DNA from: Magicicada septendecula
Taxonomy: Eukaryota > Arthropoda > Insecta > Hemiptera > Cicadidae
Length of the DNA: 64,000 nucleotides
NCBI GenBank assembly: GCA_034769895.1
Contig: CM068367.1
Span: forward strand, 690,298,268 to 690,362,267
Reading direction: 5' to 3'
Both the position numbers and the translations under genes were made by a program. This document shows positions 11,801 to 26,043 of this stretch, one piece after another; the stretch's first letter is position 1, and each line of letters opens with the position of its first letter. Under the pieces are notes generated by a model. It was not told the origin of the DNA and made no database searches. It worked only from the letters and a program-made list of their open reading frames with translations.

Positions 11801-13033
11801 GTGTTAGTTAAAGCTGTTAGTGATATTAGAGTCAGAGGTAAAGATTATATGTGTATAAATGCCAAATGGCAGATCAAGTTAGTATAAATAATTAAATCAC
11901 CCAAATTAAGGGAGAATGCGATTACTAAATAAAGAAAGTTATAGTAAAAATGTAAAATTTTGATTGAAACAAGTGACAATTTTAGTACAATTTGAAAATG
12001 TAAAGCTATAAAGTGTTAATTTTGAGTAATTTAAAGATCAATTTGATTGTTAATTATAATAACATTTTGTTATTTCTAAAGGTTTTATTTTATTTTGTTT
12101 TGTGTTTAAAGATAGAATTTTAAAGATGTGCAATGTATTTTCAGATGTAATTGAGGTATAACTTATGTAGGTCAAGGTCCTTGACTTGACCCAGTTTTGA
12201 TCAGCTGATAGGTGATGTTCTATATTAAACCTGTTTTGGCCAGGAAGTAAAGCCAATTTTGCTTTTAATTAATTTGAATAATTTTAAATAATTTCAATAT
12301 TGAATAAAAGGAATATATTTCAATAAATTAAAATTTTTTTTTTGAATTGGAAAAAAAAATATTTGTTTGATTCTGCCTGCCCTCTAATGGATGTTTTTGA
12401 ACTTTGATTATGTTATTGTTTGTGTATATTAATCGTGTTTTTTATTGAATTGTATTGTTTAGACTATAGGTGTAATCACATGTTAGGATAAGGATGTTCA
12501 TGTTTTTAATAAATGTTCAACTTGTTTATTGTCTAATGATAAAAAATAATGAAGAGAATTATTCAGTTTAGATAAAACAATTTTCTGTTTGGATTTAAAA
12601 GAAAATAGCTGGTGATTTTTAACTTAAATAAATTTTTGAGGAATGTTTCAATTTTGTTAGTATGTAGTTATAAGTGTGTGTGCAAGCCCAGTAACTGCTA
12701 AAGGCAGCCCAGTGTGCATATAAGGGGGAACATATCGGTTGAGGATCTGGCATGATATAAGACCAGGGATTTGGAATTTTGGGGTGGCATGTTAGAAGGT
12801 GAGGTGCGCTGTAGTGCGTATCTGTTCGATTTTTCGGTGTTGGGATCTCGCACAGAGAAGTCCAGTGATCTCGTTCAGATGCGGCCATAGTCACCAAGCC
12901 AGGGGGGTGGTTTACCCATGAAGTATAAGAGCTAAAGGGGGTTGTTGGCACCATATCCTCACCGGTCCTCTTAGTGGTTTTAGCAATGAGATTTCTTCTG
13001 TTTCGGCAGAAGATCTCTCATTGGGAGGGGTAT
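8834..13033 (+). mobile_element. Internal region, unit 2
   Basis: 4,200 bp; ORF1 copy 9068-9550 and ORF2 copy 9556-10068, then the same non-coding tract. It shares the GTTAG variant near 12,657 with unit 4 only. Confidence 0.88.
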
Positions 13034-14271
13034 TGTAACGTGACAAATACAGGGGATTTTCATTTTATTAAATTTTTGGGGTTTGTTAAAAATATCCATA
13101 AATATAATTTCCATTTATGACCAGGCCACGTGTTGAATTGAAACAGTGTTCTAACAAAGGAACAATACACCTCAACAATTGTGTAATCAGTATGAAGGAA
13201 TGTACTAAGCGTCATTTCCTAGAACTTTGCGAGTGTGTGGCAGTATGTCTGAATGCACCATACAAGCCGGGGCGCAGACCGACGCCGACTTGGAAAACTA
13301 AAAATGGCTAGGGACCAAAAAACTGTACGAGCACATGTTCCTTGCTGACAGATGTGAGTCTAAGTCCAACCCTTTTGTGACGTCAGCCAGTGCAGAACAA
13401 ATATCTTCTACAACCAACACACAACTGCATGGGTTAAATGGAACACAACAAGCGACAAAGAACTACAAGGCATTGTTTTCCACCTAAAAAGACGTAATCT
13501 AGTTGGCGGTGAATGTATAGCCGCTCTTCCCAGTTCGCTTACAGACGCAGATAGTGTTGTGTGGGCCCGGTCGGCCAAACTTTATAAAATGTGAAGAATT
13601 AAGTATAACACCGATTTCATACCGACCGGGACCCGAGGAATTACTGGACGTACCACATTTTATAACTAGTGACATGGAGTTGACAACAGACAAGTGAATT
13701 AACGGGCATCGAAGCGGGGGACAAAAACACGTGTCCGGCCAGAATCTCGGTAGTGAACAGTTTAAAACAATAAAGGAATTTGTAAGATTAAAACAAGGGG
13801 TAAAGTATTAAATTGTGTGAGTGTGCGTGTGAGCAGATGGGCTGTCTAGTATAATGTAAGAAGAATATTTAAATATGATACATAAATATACGTTTCAAAA
13901 TTTGTTTTTGTGTTCTTGTTCTAATAATTAAAACGGTTTTATATTAATTAAAACTATTTAGTTTACTGTAAAACAATGTGTTAGTTTAGTTATTTCGTCA
14001 TTACCACTTTCTCATTTCTGTGCTGCAAGATTCGTCTAAACGTTGCCGGATCTCTTCTGAATTATTATTGGGGGGTAGTCAGATTGCAAAATTGTCCCAT
14101 ATTTTATTAAGGTAAAGTGTGAAGATTTCGATATTGTAACCAAAAAATATCGTGGCGACTCTGGGCTTCTGATCGAAATTTAATACAAGGTAAGTAGGTG
14201 AGAAAGATCGCAGGTAAGTTTCTGGCAGTATTGTATTATTTATGTATTTCGATAAAGTTTGTTTATTTACA
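13034..14271 (+). repeat. LTR 3 of the array
   Basis: 1,238 bp, TGTAA...TTACA. It shares the CGTTGCCGG variant (about 14,041) with LTR 4 and LTR 5 but not with LTR 1, 2 or 6. Confidence 0.9.
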
Positions 14272-16305
14272 ATTGGCGACGCGCTGTCAGGATCCTGATA
14301 TAATTTTATACGAGGTAGACCTATTTTAAAGCACAGAAAATAGAATTTGGTAATGACGTATCTATGTAAAATTTATCGTATATAATTACGTATGTGTGAA
14401 TAGGTTATGTGTGGGTAATTGTGGTTTACAGTTGTGTTAGGTGTTTTGGTTTTATATTAATAGTGGTTTTTATACATAAAAGTGTTATAGAAACAAATTT
14501 TAAATTTGGGTGAAGTACGAAATAACGAAATAATGAAAATGATGCAAATGCTTTTTAATCAAAAATTTAGTAAACTTGATGAAAAATTTAGCGAACAGAA
14601 AAGTGAAATTAGAGAAGTCCAAAATAATTTGGTAAATTTTAACGTAAAATTTGATGAAATGAAAAAAATTCAGGAACAAAGCTGTATTTATGATAAGAGA
14701 TTGAGTGAAATAGAGACGCGGTTAGGCGAAATAGAATTAGAAAATAAGGAAGTAATAGACAAATTAAAATCGAACAAAGATGACAGGGTAAGTAGTAGTG
14801 GAAATGATGATTTAAATAATGGGTTTACAAGTGATAACAATGACAATACAAATAAAAATATGGTGTTAGAAAATGATTGTGTAGATGTTGATAGTGATAA
14901 CGAAATTGTAGAAAGAGTAGAAGTTGATAATAAGATGTTTGTGTGTGATGAATCAGAGAGAGAGAGTAGAAAGAATTTATAGGTAGAGTGGATGCAGGTG
15001 GTAGATTTTTCCCGTAATGTTGTAGTGGGGGGTGAAGAAATGGCTTCACGTGAGTATTTGGAAGACGATAGGTCTGCAAATAAATTTCCCTGGGTTTTTT
15101 GTGCACTTCATAGGTGGTGCCGTAATGATGAGTTAGTGTCCCCTGCATATTTTGAGAGAGAGTGTGTAGCTTGGCGTGATGGTGAGAAATGTTTTGAGAG
15201 AGAGAGAAAGAGAGAAATAGAGATATTTAAAGTAAAGAGAAATTATGAAGAATTCGTAGAAAGGTTAGGCAGAGAGAGAAGTAATAATAATAATGAGTAC
15301 TTACCGTATAGTGAAACTGAGATAGCAGTAGATGAGGTTAACGATGATAATATAACTTACCTAATGTTAACAGAATATAATAACGGCGACAGGACCATAC
15401 TCGAGCGTGACCAGGTACATGATAGAATAATAGGGAATAATCATATTAATCCAAATGGCATTGTAGAAGAATATGACAAGACAGATAATCATTTAATAAT
15501 ATAATAATATATATAAACTTTCACTAATGAACTTACTGTTGTCACTTCCCAAACGTTTTGAGATGTTGTTTCTCTTCTTCAGTGGGTGTATACTGATTGT
15601 CGATTACAGAATAACCGTTACGGAAAAATGGTGTGTGTGGTGGGGGTTGATGGTGGGAAGGGATTGGCACTGAGGTTCGAATTGTGTGTGTGGATCAGTG
15701 TATCGAATAGTGTATGTGATTTATAATGTATTTGTTCATTTAATATGTTGTTTGGTTGTAGTGTGTGATATCTGTATATTTCAAATTGTTCAGCTGTGTT
15801 TAGTTTTCTACTTTTAGGTAAGTAGTGTAATATTTCCATGTTGTTAAACATATGTTCCATGTTCCAGATAATCATTATGTTGATAATCATGAGATTATGT
15901 ATGTAATTGTAAATGACTGGTATAATCATAAGATTAGACTATTATTCGACGATGGAGGGTGATTGTTTATTGTTTATGAACATTTAATTATATGAATAAT
16001 GTGTTTTGAAGTGCATTGTCTTATGAAACGATTTGTGGTTGATGATAACAAATAATAAGTTGGACTGTATATTCTTTTATGTGTTGACGTCATTATGTTA
16101 AATGTATTTGTGTACTACATTATGGTATACTATGTGTTATGTAAACAATATGTATGTATAGTAGAAAGTGATAATAATTATAAGATTTGACAGACTAAAT
16201 AAGCGATGAAAGTAATTGTGAACTTTTAAATAATTGAATTAAATAATTGAAAATTAATTACTTAATTAAGGTTGTACAAAAGAAAGTTTGATAATGAAAG
16301 TTTGA
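14272..16305 (+). mobile_element. Internal region, unit 3 (short unit)
   Basis: About 2.03 kb holding the leader, ORF1 copy (14506-14982) and ORF2 copy (14992-15504) plus the start of the non-coding tract. It then passes directly into the 3' end of an LTR, which is why two ORF1 copies are only 2,136 bp apart. Confidence 0.85.
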
Positions 16306-16407
16306 TGATCAAAATTTAATACAAGGTAAGTAGGTGAGAAAGATCGCAGGTAAGTTTCTGGCAGCATTGTATTATTTATGTATTTCGATAAAGTTTGTTT
16401 ATTTACA
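16306..16407 (+). repeat. Short 3' end piece of an LTR
   Basis: About 102 bp matching the last part of the LTR, including both splice-donor-like sites and the closing TTACA, followed by the usual primer site. Its two diagnostic variants (GATCAAAA, GGCAGCATTG) match LTR 2. The exact left boundary is uncertain by a few bases. Confidence 0.8.
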
Positions 16408-19400
16408 ATTGGCGACGCGCTGTCAGGATCCTGATATAATTTTATACGAGGTAGACCTATTTTAAAGCACAGAAAATAGAATTTGGTAATGACGTATCTA
16501 TGTAAAATTTATCGTATATAATTACGTATGTGTGAATAGGTTATGTGTGGGTAATTGTGGTTTACAGTTGTGTTAGGTGTTTTGGTTTTATATTAATAGT
16601 GGTTTTTATACATAAAAGTGTTATAGAAACAAATTTTAAATATGGGTGAAGTACGAAATAACGAAATAATGAAAATGATGCAAATGCTTTTTAATCAAAA
16701 ATTTAGTAAACTTGATGAAAAATTTAGCGAACAGAAAAGTGAAATTAGAGAAGTCCAAAATAATTTGGTAAATTTTAACGTAAAATTTGATGAAATGAAA
16801 AAAATTCAGGAACAAAGCTGTATTTATGATAAGAGATTGAGTGAAATAGAGACGCGGTTAGGCGAAATAGAATTAGAAAATAAGGAAGTAATAGACAAAT
16901 TAAAATCGAACAAAGATGACAGGGTAAGTAGTAGTGGAAATGATGATTTAAATAATGGGTTTACAAGTGATAACAATGACAATACAAATAAAAATATGGT
17001 GTTAGAAAATGATTGTGTAGATGTTGATAGTGATAACGAAATTGTAGAAAGAGTAGAAGTTGATAATAAGATGTTTGTGTGTGATGAATCAGAGAGAGAG
17101 AGAGTAGAAAGAATTTATAGGTAGAGTGGATGCAGGTGGTAGATTTTTCCCGTAATGTTGTAGTGGGGGGTGAAGAAATGGCTTCACGTGAGTATTTGGA
17201 AGACGATAGGTCTGCAAATAAATTTCCCTGGGTTTTTTGTGCACTTCATAGGTGGTGCCGTAATGATGAGTTAGTGTCCCCTGCATATTTTGAGAGAGAG
17301 TGTGTAGCTTGGCGTGATGGTGAGAAATGTTTTGAGAGAGAGAGAAAGAGAGAAATAGAGATATTTAAAGTAAAGAGAAATTATGAAGAATTCGTAGAAA
17401 GGTTAGGCAGAGAGAGAAGTAATAATAATAATGAGTACTTACCGTATAGTGAAACTGAGATAGCAGTAGATGAGGTTAACGATGATAATATAACTTACCT
17501 AATGTTAACAGAATATAATAACGGCGACAGGACCATACTCGAGCGTGACCAGGTACATGATAGAATAATAGGGAATAATCATATTAATCCAAATGGCATT
17601 GTAGAAGAATATGACAAGACAGATAATCATTTAATAATATAATAATATATATAAACTTTCACTAATGAACTTACTGTTGTCACTTCCCAAACGTTTCGAG
17701 ATGTTGTTTCTCTTCTTCAGTGGGTGTATACTGATTGTCGATTACAGAATAACCGTTACGGAAAAATGGTGTGTGTGGTGGGGGTTGATGGTGGGAAGGG
17801 ATTGGCACTGAGGTTCGAATTGTGTGTGTGGATCAGTGTATCGAATAGTGTATGTGATTTATAATGTATTTGTTCATTTAATATGTTGTTTGGTTGTAGT
17901 GTGTGATATCTGTATATTTCAAATTGTTCAGCTGTGTTTAGTTTTCTACTTTTAGGTAAGTAGTGTAATATTTCCATGTTGTTAAACATATGTTCCATGT
18001 TCCAGATAATCATTATGTTGATAATCATGAGATTATGTATGTAATTGTAAATGACTGGTATAATCATAAGATTAGACTATTATTCGACGATGGAGGGTGA
18101 TTGTTTATTGTTTATGAACATTTAATTATATGAATAATGTGTTTTGAAGTGCATTGTCTTATGAAACGATTTGTGGTTGATGATAACAAATAATAAGTTG
18201 GACTGTATATTCTTTTATGTGTTGACGTCATTATGTTAAATGTATTTGTGTACTACATTATGGTATACTATGTGTTATGTAAACAATATGTATGTATAGT
18301 AGAAAGTGATAATAATTATAAGATTTGACAGACTAAATAAGCGATGAAAGTAATTGTGAACTTTTAAATAATTGAATTAAATAATTGAAAATTAATTACT
18401 TAATTAAGGTTGTACAAAAGAAAGTTTGATAATGAAGCTAAATGATTTTATGAAATTAAGATTCTATAATGATTAGTAGATGATTAAACAGATAATATGT
18501 TCAAAGTGAGGTATATTATTATAAGGGGAGAAGTGATGAATTTTCTAGTGTTATATCAAGGTGAAATGTTGTAAAAAGGGTTTGGGTGATAATGAAATAA
18601 GGCAGGTGAGTTAAGCAGAATTAAAGTTAATGGGAATTAGAGAGAATAAGAATTTTGAAATACAGGTAACACACAAAAATAGTGTTAGATATTTAGGGAC
18701 ACAGTAGTAGTGAGTATATGTAGAGAGATGAGTAAAGTGAATGGTAAATATATTTGTTGATGATGATATTTTGTAGTAAGGATGAGGTGGTAAGGAGTGA
18801 TCAGCGTGCGGCGTTGTGGCAAGTGATAGAGTAGTTTAAGGGAGTGTTTGCCGATATTTTGGAGGGGCAAAGGGTTAGGTATGTATATAGCCAAGTTGGG
18901 AACACACATCCTAGTACAAAGATGAGCGGTGCCAGAAGTAAGTGGAATTAGTGAAGGTGTTGATAATTGAGAGATTGGTGTCATAATTGGTTAATAGTGG
19001 GTGTTAGTAAGAAAGGGAGTAATATTAAAATGTCTATTCGATTGAAAGCATAGAGAATACAGGTGTCACCCAGACTAATCAATGATTAAAATGTGAAGAA
19101 TTAAGTAGAATATTCATAGTAGAAAGGTAATCAGAGATGAAATATAATGTAACATGAATGGTAATAATAAATTTGAATTTTTTTGAAGAATTAAATGATA
19201 AATAATTGATGGTTAATTAATAAAAGTTCAATTAATTAAAATGTAAAGTGTTTATAATTGTTATACGCAAATTTAAAGATGTAGGGTGTGTAGATTTTGA
19301 CCAAAGTTAAATGAGATTTGGTTATTTTAATGTAATAATTGCAATGTTAATTATGAATGTATTATATTTATTATGTGTTAGTTAAAGCTGTTAGTGATAT

Positions 19401-20607
19401 TAGAGTCAGAGGTAAAGATTATATGTGTATAAATGCCAAATGGCAGATCAAGTTAGTATAAATAATTAAATCACCCAAATTAAGGGAGAATGCGATTACT
19501 AAATAAAGAAAGTTATAGTAAAAATGTAAAATTTTGATTGAAACAAGTGACAATTTTAGTACAATTTGAAAATGTAAAGCTATAAAGTGTTAATTTTGAG
19601 TAATTTAAAGATCAATTTGATTGTTAATTATAATAACATTTTGTTATTTCTAAAGGTTTTATTTTATTTTGTTTTGTGTTTAAAGATAGAATTTTAAAGA
19701 TGTGCAATGTATTTTCAGATGTAATTGAGGTATAACTTATGTAGGTCAAGGTCCTTGACTTGACCCAGTTTTGATCAGCTGATAGGTGATGTTCTATATT
19801 AAACCTGTTTTGGCCAGGAAGTAAAGCCAATTTTGCTTTTAATTAATTTGAATAATTTTAAATAATTTCAATATTGAATAAAAGGAATATATTTCAATAA
19901 ATTAAAATTTTTTTTTTGAATTGGAAAAAAAAATATTTGTTTGATTCTGCCTGCCCTCTAATGGATGTTTTTGAACTTTGATTATGTTATTGTTTGTGTA
20001 TATTAATCGTGTTTTTTATTGAATTGTATTGTTTAGACTATAGGTGTAATCACATGTTAGGATAAGGATGTTCATGTTTTTAATAAATGTTCAACTTGTT
20101 TATTGTCTAATGATAAAAAATAATGAAGAGAATTATTCAGTTTAGATAAAACAATTTTCTGTTTGGATTTAAAAGAAAATAGCTGGTGATTTTTAACTTA
20201 AATAAATTTTTGAGGAATGTTTCAATTTTGTTAGTATGTAGTTATAAGTGTGTGTGCAAGCCCAGTAACTGCTAAAGGCAGCCCAGTGTGCATATAAGGG
20301 GGAACATATCGGTTGAGGATCTGGCATGATATAAGACCAGGGATTTGGAATTTTGGGGTGGCATGTTAGAAGGTGAGGTGCGCTGTAGTGCGTATCTGTT
20401 CGATTTTTCGGTGTTGGGATCTCGCACAGAGAAGTCCAGTGATCTCGTTCAGATGCGGCCATAGTCACCAAGCCAGGGGGGTGGTTTACCCATGAAGTAT
20501 AAGAGCTAAAGGGGGTTGTTGGCACCATATCCTCACCGGTCCTCTTAGTGGTTTTAGCAATGAGATTTCTTCTGTTTCGGCAGAAGATCTCTCATTGGGA
20601 GGGGTAT
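16408..20607 (+). mobile_element. Internal region, unit 4
   Basis: 4,200 bp; ORF1 copy 16642-17124, ORF2 copy 17130-17642, then non-coding tract and purine tract. It shares GACGTCATTA (about 18,224) with unit 3 and GTTAG (about 20,231) with unit 2. Confidence 0.88.
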
Positions 20608-21845
20608 TGTAACGTGACAAATACAGGGGATTTTCATTTTATTAAATTTTTGGGGTTTGTTAAAAATATCCATAAATATAATTTCCATTTATGACCAGGC
20701 CACGTGTTGAATTGAAACAGTGTTCTAACAAAGGAACAATACGCCTCAACAATTGTGTAATCAGTACGAAGGAATGTACTAAGCGTCATTTCCTAGAACT
20801 TTGCGAGTGTGTGGCAGTATGTCTGAATGCACCATACAAGCCGGGGCGCAGACCGACGCCGACTTGGAAAACTAAAAATGGCTAGGGACCAAAAAACTGT
20901 ACGAGCACATGTTCCTTGCTGACAGATGTGAGTCTAAGTCCAACCCTTTTGTGACGTCAGCCAGTGCGGAACAAATATCTTCTACAACCAACACACAACT
21001 GCATGGGTTAAATGGAACACAACAAGCGACAAAGAACTACAAGGCATTGTTTTCCACCTAAAAAGACGTAATCTAGTTGGCGGTGAATGTATAGCCGCTC
21101 TTCCCAGTTCGCTTACAGACGCAGATAGTGTTGTGTGGGCCCGGTCGGCCAAACATTATAAAATGTGAAGAATTAAGTATAACACCGATTTCATACCGAC
21201 CGGGACCCGAGGAATTACTGGACGTACCACATTTTATAACTAGTGACATGGAGTTGACAACAGACAAGTGAATTAACGGGCATCGAAGCGGGGGACAAAA
21301 ACACGTGTCCGGCCGGAATCTCGGTAGTGAACAGTTTAAAACAATAAAGGAATTTGTAAGATTAAAACAAGGGGTAAAGTATTAAATTGTGTGAGTGTGC
21401 GTGTGAGCAGATGGGCTGTCTAGTATAATGTAAGAAGAATATTTAAATATGATACATAAATATACGTTTCAAAATTTGTTTTTGTGTTCTTGTTCTAATA
21501 ATTAAAACGGTTTTATATTAATTAAAACTATTTAGTTTACTGTAAAACAATGTGTTAGTTTAGTTATTTCGTCATTACCACTTTCTCATTTCTGTGCTGC
21601 AAGATTCATCTAAACGTTGCCGGATCTCTTCTGAATTATTATTGGGGGGTAGTCAGATTGCAAAATTGTCCCATATTTTATTAAGGTAAAGTGTGAAGAT
21701 TTCGATATTGTAACCAAAAAATATCGTGGCGACTCTGGGCTTCTGATCGAAATTTAATACAAGGTAAGTAGGTGAGAAAGATCGCAGGTAAGTTTCTGGC
21801 AGTATTGTATTATTTATGTATTTCGATAAAGTTTGTTTATTTACA
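20608..21845 (+). repeat. LTR 4 of the array
   Basis: 1,238 bp, TGTAA...TTACA; about four differences from LTR 1 by hand count. Confidence 0.9.
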
Positions 21846-24800
21846 ATTGGCGACGCGCTGTCAGGATCCTGATATAATTTTATACGAGGTAGACCTATTT
21901 TAAAGCACAGAAAATAGAATTTGGTAATGACGTATCTATGTAAAATTTATCGTATATAATTACGTATGTGTGAATAGGTTATGTGTGGGTAATTGTGGTT
22001 TACAGTTGTGTTAGGTGTTTTGGTTTTATATTAATAGTGGTTTTTATACATAAAAGTGTTATAGAAACAAATTTTAAATATGGGTGAAGTACGAAATAAC
22101 GAAATAATGAAAATGATGCAAATGCTTTTTAATCAAAAATTTAGTAAACTTGATGAAAAATTTAGCGAACAGAAAAGTGAAATTAGAGAAGTCCAAAATA
22201 ATTTGGTAAATTTTAACGTAAAATTTGATGAAATTAAAAAAATTCAGGAACAAAGCTGTATTTATGATAAGAGATTGAGTGAAATAGAGACGCGGTTAGG
22301 CGAAATAGAATTAGAAAATAAGGAAGTAATAGACAAATTAAAATCGAACAAAGATGACAGGGTAAGTAATAGTGGAAATGATGATTTAAATAATGGGTTT
22401 ACAAGTGATAACAATGACAATACAAATAAAAATATGGTGTTAGAAAATGATTGTGTAGATGTTGATAGTGATAACGAAATTGTAGAAAGAGTAGAAGTTG
22501 ATAATAAGATGTTTGTGTGTGATGAATCAGAGAGAGAGAGTAGAAAGAATTTATAGGTAGAGTGGATGCAGGTGGTAGATTTTTTCCGTAATGTTGTAGT
22601 GGGGGGTGAAGAAATGGCTTCACGTGAGTATTTGGAAGACGATAGGTCTGCAAATAAATTTCCCTGGGTTTTTTGTGCACTTCATAGGTGGTGCCGTAAT
22701 GATGAGTTAGTGTCCCCTGCATATTTTGAGAGAGAGTGTGTAGCTTGGCGTGATGGTGAGAAATGTTTTGAGAGAGAGAGAAAGAGAGAAATAGAGATAT
22801 TTAAAGTAAAGAGAAATTATGAAGAATTCGTAGAAAGGTTAGGCAGAGAGAGAAGTAATAATAATAATGAGTACTTACCGTATAGTGAAACTGAGATAGC
22901 AGTAGATGAGGTTAACGATGATAATATAACTTACCTAATGTTAACAGAATATAATAACGGCGACAGGACCATACTCGAGCGTGACCAGGTACATGATAGA
23001 ATAATAGGGAATAATCATATTAATCCAAATGGCATTGTAGAAGAATATGACAAGACAGATAATCATTTAATAATATAATAATATATATAAACTTTCACTA
23101 ATGAACTTACTGTTGTCACTTCCCAAACGTTTCGAGATGTTGTTTCTCTTCTTCAGTGGGTGTATACTGATTGTCGATTACAGAATAACCGTTACGGAAA
23201 AATGGTGTGTGTGGTGGGGGTTGATGGTGGGAAGGGATTGGCACTGAGGTTCGAATTGTGTGTGTGGATCAGTGTATCGAATAGTGTATGTGATTTATAA
23301 TGTATTTGTTCATTTAATATGTTGTTTGGTTGTAGTGTGTGATATCTGTATATTTCAAATTGTTCAGCTGTGTTTAGTTTTCTACTTTTAGGTAAGTAGT
23401 GTAATATTTCCATGTTGTTAAACATATGTTCCATGTTCCAGATAATCATTATGTTGATAATCATGAGATTATGTATGTAATTGTAAATGACTGGTATAAT
23501 CATAAGATTAGACTATTATTCGACGATGGAGGGTGATTGTTTATTGTTTATGAACATTTAATTATATGAATAATGTGTTTTGAAGTGCATTGTCTTATGA
23601 AACGATTTGTGGTTGATGATAACAAATAATAAGTTGGACTGTATATTCTTTTATGTGTTGATGTCATTATGTTAAATGTATTTGTGTACTACATTATGGT
23701 ATACTATGTGTTATGTAAACAATATGTATGTATAGTAGAAAGTGATAATAATTATAAGATTTGACAGACTAAATAAGCGATGAAAGTAATTGTGAACTTT
23801 TAAATAATTGAATTAAATAATTGAAAATTAATTACTTAATTAAGGTTGTACAAAAGAAAGTTTGATAATGAAGCTAAATGATTTTATGAAATTAAGATTC
23901 TATAATGATTAGTAGATGATTAAACAGATAATATGTTCAAAGTGAGGTATATTATTATAAGGGGAGAAGTGATGAATTTTCTAGTGTTATATCAAGGTGA
24001 AATGTTGTAAAAAGGGTTTGGGTGATAATGAAATAAGGCAGGTGAGTTAAGCAGAATTAAAGTTAATGGGAATTAGAGAGAATAAGAATTTTGAAATACA
24101 GGTAACACACAAAAATAGTGTTAGATATTTAGGGACACAGTAGTAGTGAGTATATGTAGAGAGATGAGTAAAGTGAATGGTAAATATATTTGTTGATGAT
24201 GATATTTTGTAGTAAGGATGAGGTGGTAAGGAGTGATCAGCGTGCGGCGTTGTGGCAAGTGATAGAGTAGTTTAAGGGAGTGTTTGCCGATATTTTGGAG
24301 GGGCAAAGGGTTAGGTATGTATATAGCCAAGTTGGGAACACACATCCTAGTACAAAGATGAGCGGTGCCAGAAGTAAGTGGAATTAGTGAAGGTGTTGAT
24401 AATTGAGAGATTGGTGTCATAATTGGTTAATAGTGGGTGTTAGTAAGAAAGGGAGTAATATTAAAATGTCTATTCGATTGAAAGCATAGAGAATACAGGT
24501 GTCACCCAGACTAATCAATGATTAAAATGTGAAGAATTAAGTAGAATATTCATAGTAGAAAGGTAATCAGAGATGAAATATAATGTAACATGAATGGTAA
24601 TAATAAATTTGAATTTTTTTGAAGAATTAAATGATAAATAATTGATGGTTAATTAATAAAAGTTCAATTAATTAAAATGTAAAGTGTTTATAATTGTTAT
24701 ACGCAAATTTAAAGATGTAGGGTGTGTAGATTTTGACCAAAGTTAAATGAGATTTGGTTATTTTAATGTAATAATTGCAATGTTAATTATGAATGTATTA

Positions 24801-26043
24801 TATTTATTATGTGTTAGTTAAAGCTGGTAGTGATATTAGAGTCAGAGGTAAAGATTATATGTGTATAAATGCCAAATGGCAGATCAAGTTAGTATAAATA
24901 ATTAAATCACCCAAATTAAGGGAGAATGCGATTACTAAATAAAGAAAGTTATAGTAAAAATGTAAAATTTTGATTGAAACAAGTGACAATTTTAGTACAA
25001 TTTGAAAATGTAAAGCTATAAAGTGTTAATTTTGAGTAATTTAAAGATCAATTTGATTGTTAATTATAATAACATTTTGTTATTTCTAAAGGTTTTATTT
25101 TATTTTGTTTTGTGTTTAAAGATAGAATTTTAAAGATGTGCAATGTATTTTCAGATGTAATTGAGGTATAACTTATGTAGGTCAAGGTCCTTGACTTGAC
25201 CCAGTTTTGATCAGCTGATATGTGATGTTCTATATTAAACCTGTTTTGGCCAGGAAGTAAAGCCAATTTTGCTTTTAATTAATTTGAATAATTTTAAATA
25301 ATTTCAATATTGAATAAAAGGAATATATTTCAATAAATTAAAAATTTTTTTTTTAATTGGAAAAAAAAATATTAGTTTGATTCTGCCTGCCCTCTAATGG
25401 ATGTTTTTGAACTTTGATTATGTTATTGTTTGTGTATATTAATCGTGTTTTTTATTGAATTGTATTGTTTAGACTATAGGTGTAATCACATGTTAGGATA
25501 AGGATGTTCATGTTTTTAATAAATGTTCAACTTGTTTATTGTCTAATGATAAAAAATAATGAAGAGAATTATTCAGTTTAGATAAAACAATTTTCTGTTT
25601 GGATTTAAAAGAAAATAGCTGGTGATTTTCAACTTAAATAAATTTTTGAGGAATGTTTCAATTTTGATAGTATGTAGTTATAAGTGTGTGTGCAAGCCCA
25701 GTAACTGCTAAAGGCAGCCCAGTGTGCATATAAGGGGGAACATATCGGTTGAGGATCTGGCATGATATAAGACCAGGGATTTGGAATTTTGGGGTGGCAT
25801 GTTAGAAGGTGAGGTGCGCTGTAGTGCGTATCTGTTCGATTTTTCGGTGTTGGGATCTCGCACAGAGAAGTCCAGTGATCTCGTTCAGATGCGGCCATAG
25901 TCACCAAGCCAGGGGGGTGGTTTACCCATGAAGTATAAGAGCTAAAGGGGGTTGTTGGCACCATATCCTCACCGGTCCTCTTAGTGGTTTTAGCAATGAG
26001 ATTTCTTCTGTTTCGGCAGAAGATCTCTCATTGGGAGGGGTAT
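21846..26043 (+). mobile_element. Internal region, unit 5
   Basis: 4,198 bp; ORF1 copy 22080-22556, ORF2 copy 22566-23078, then non-coding tract and purine tract. Confidence 0.88.
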
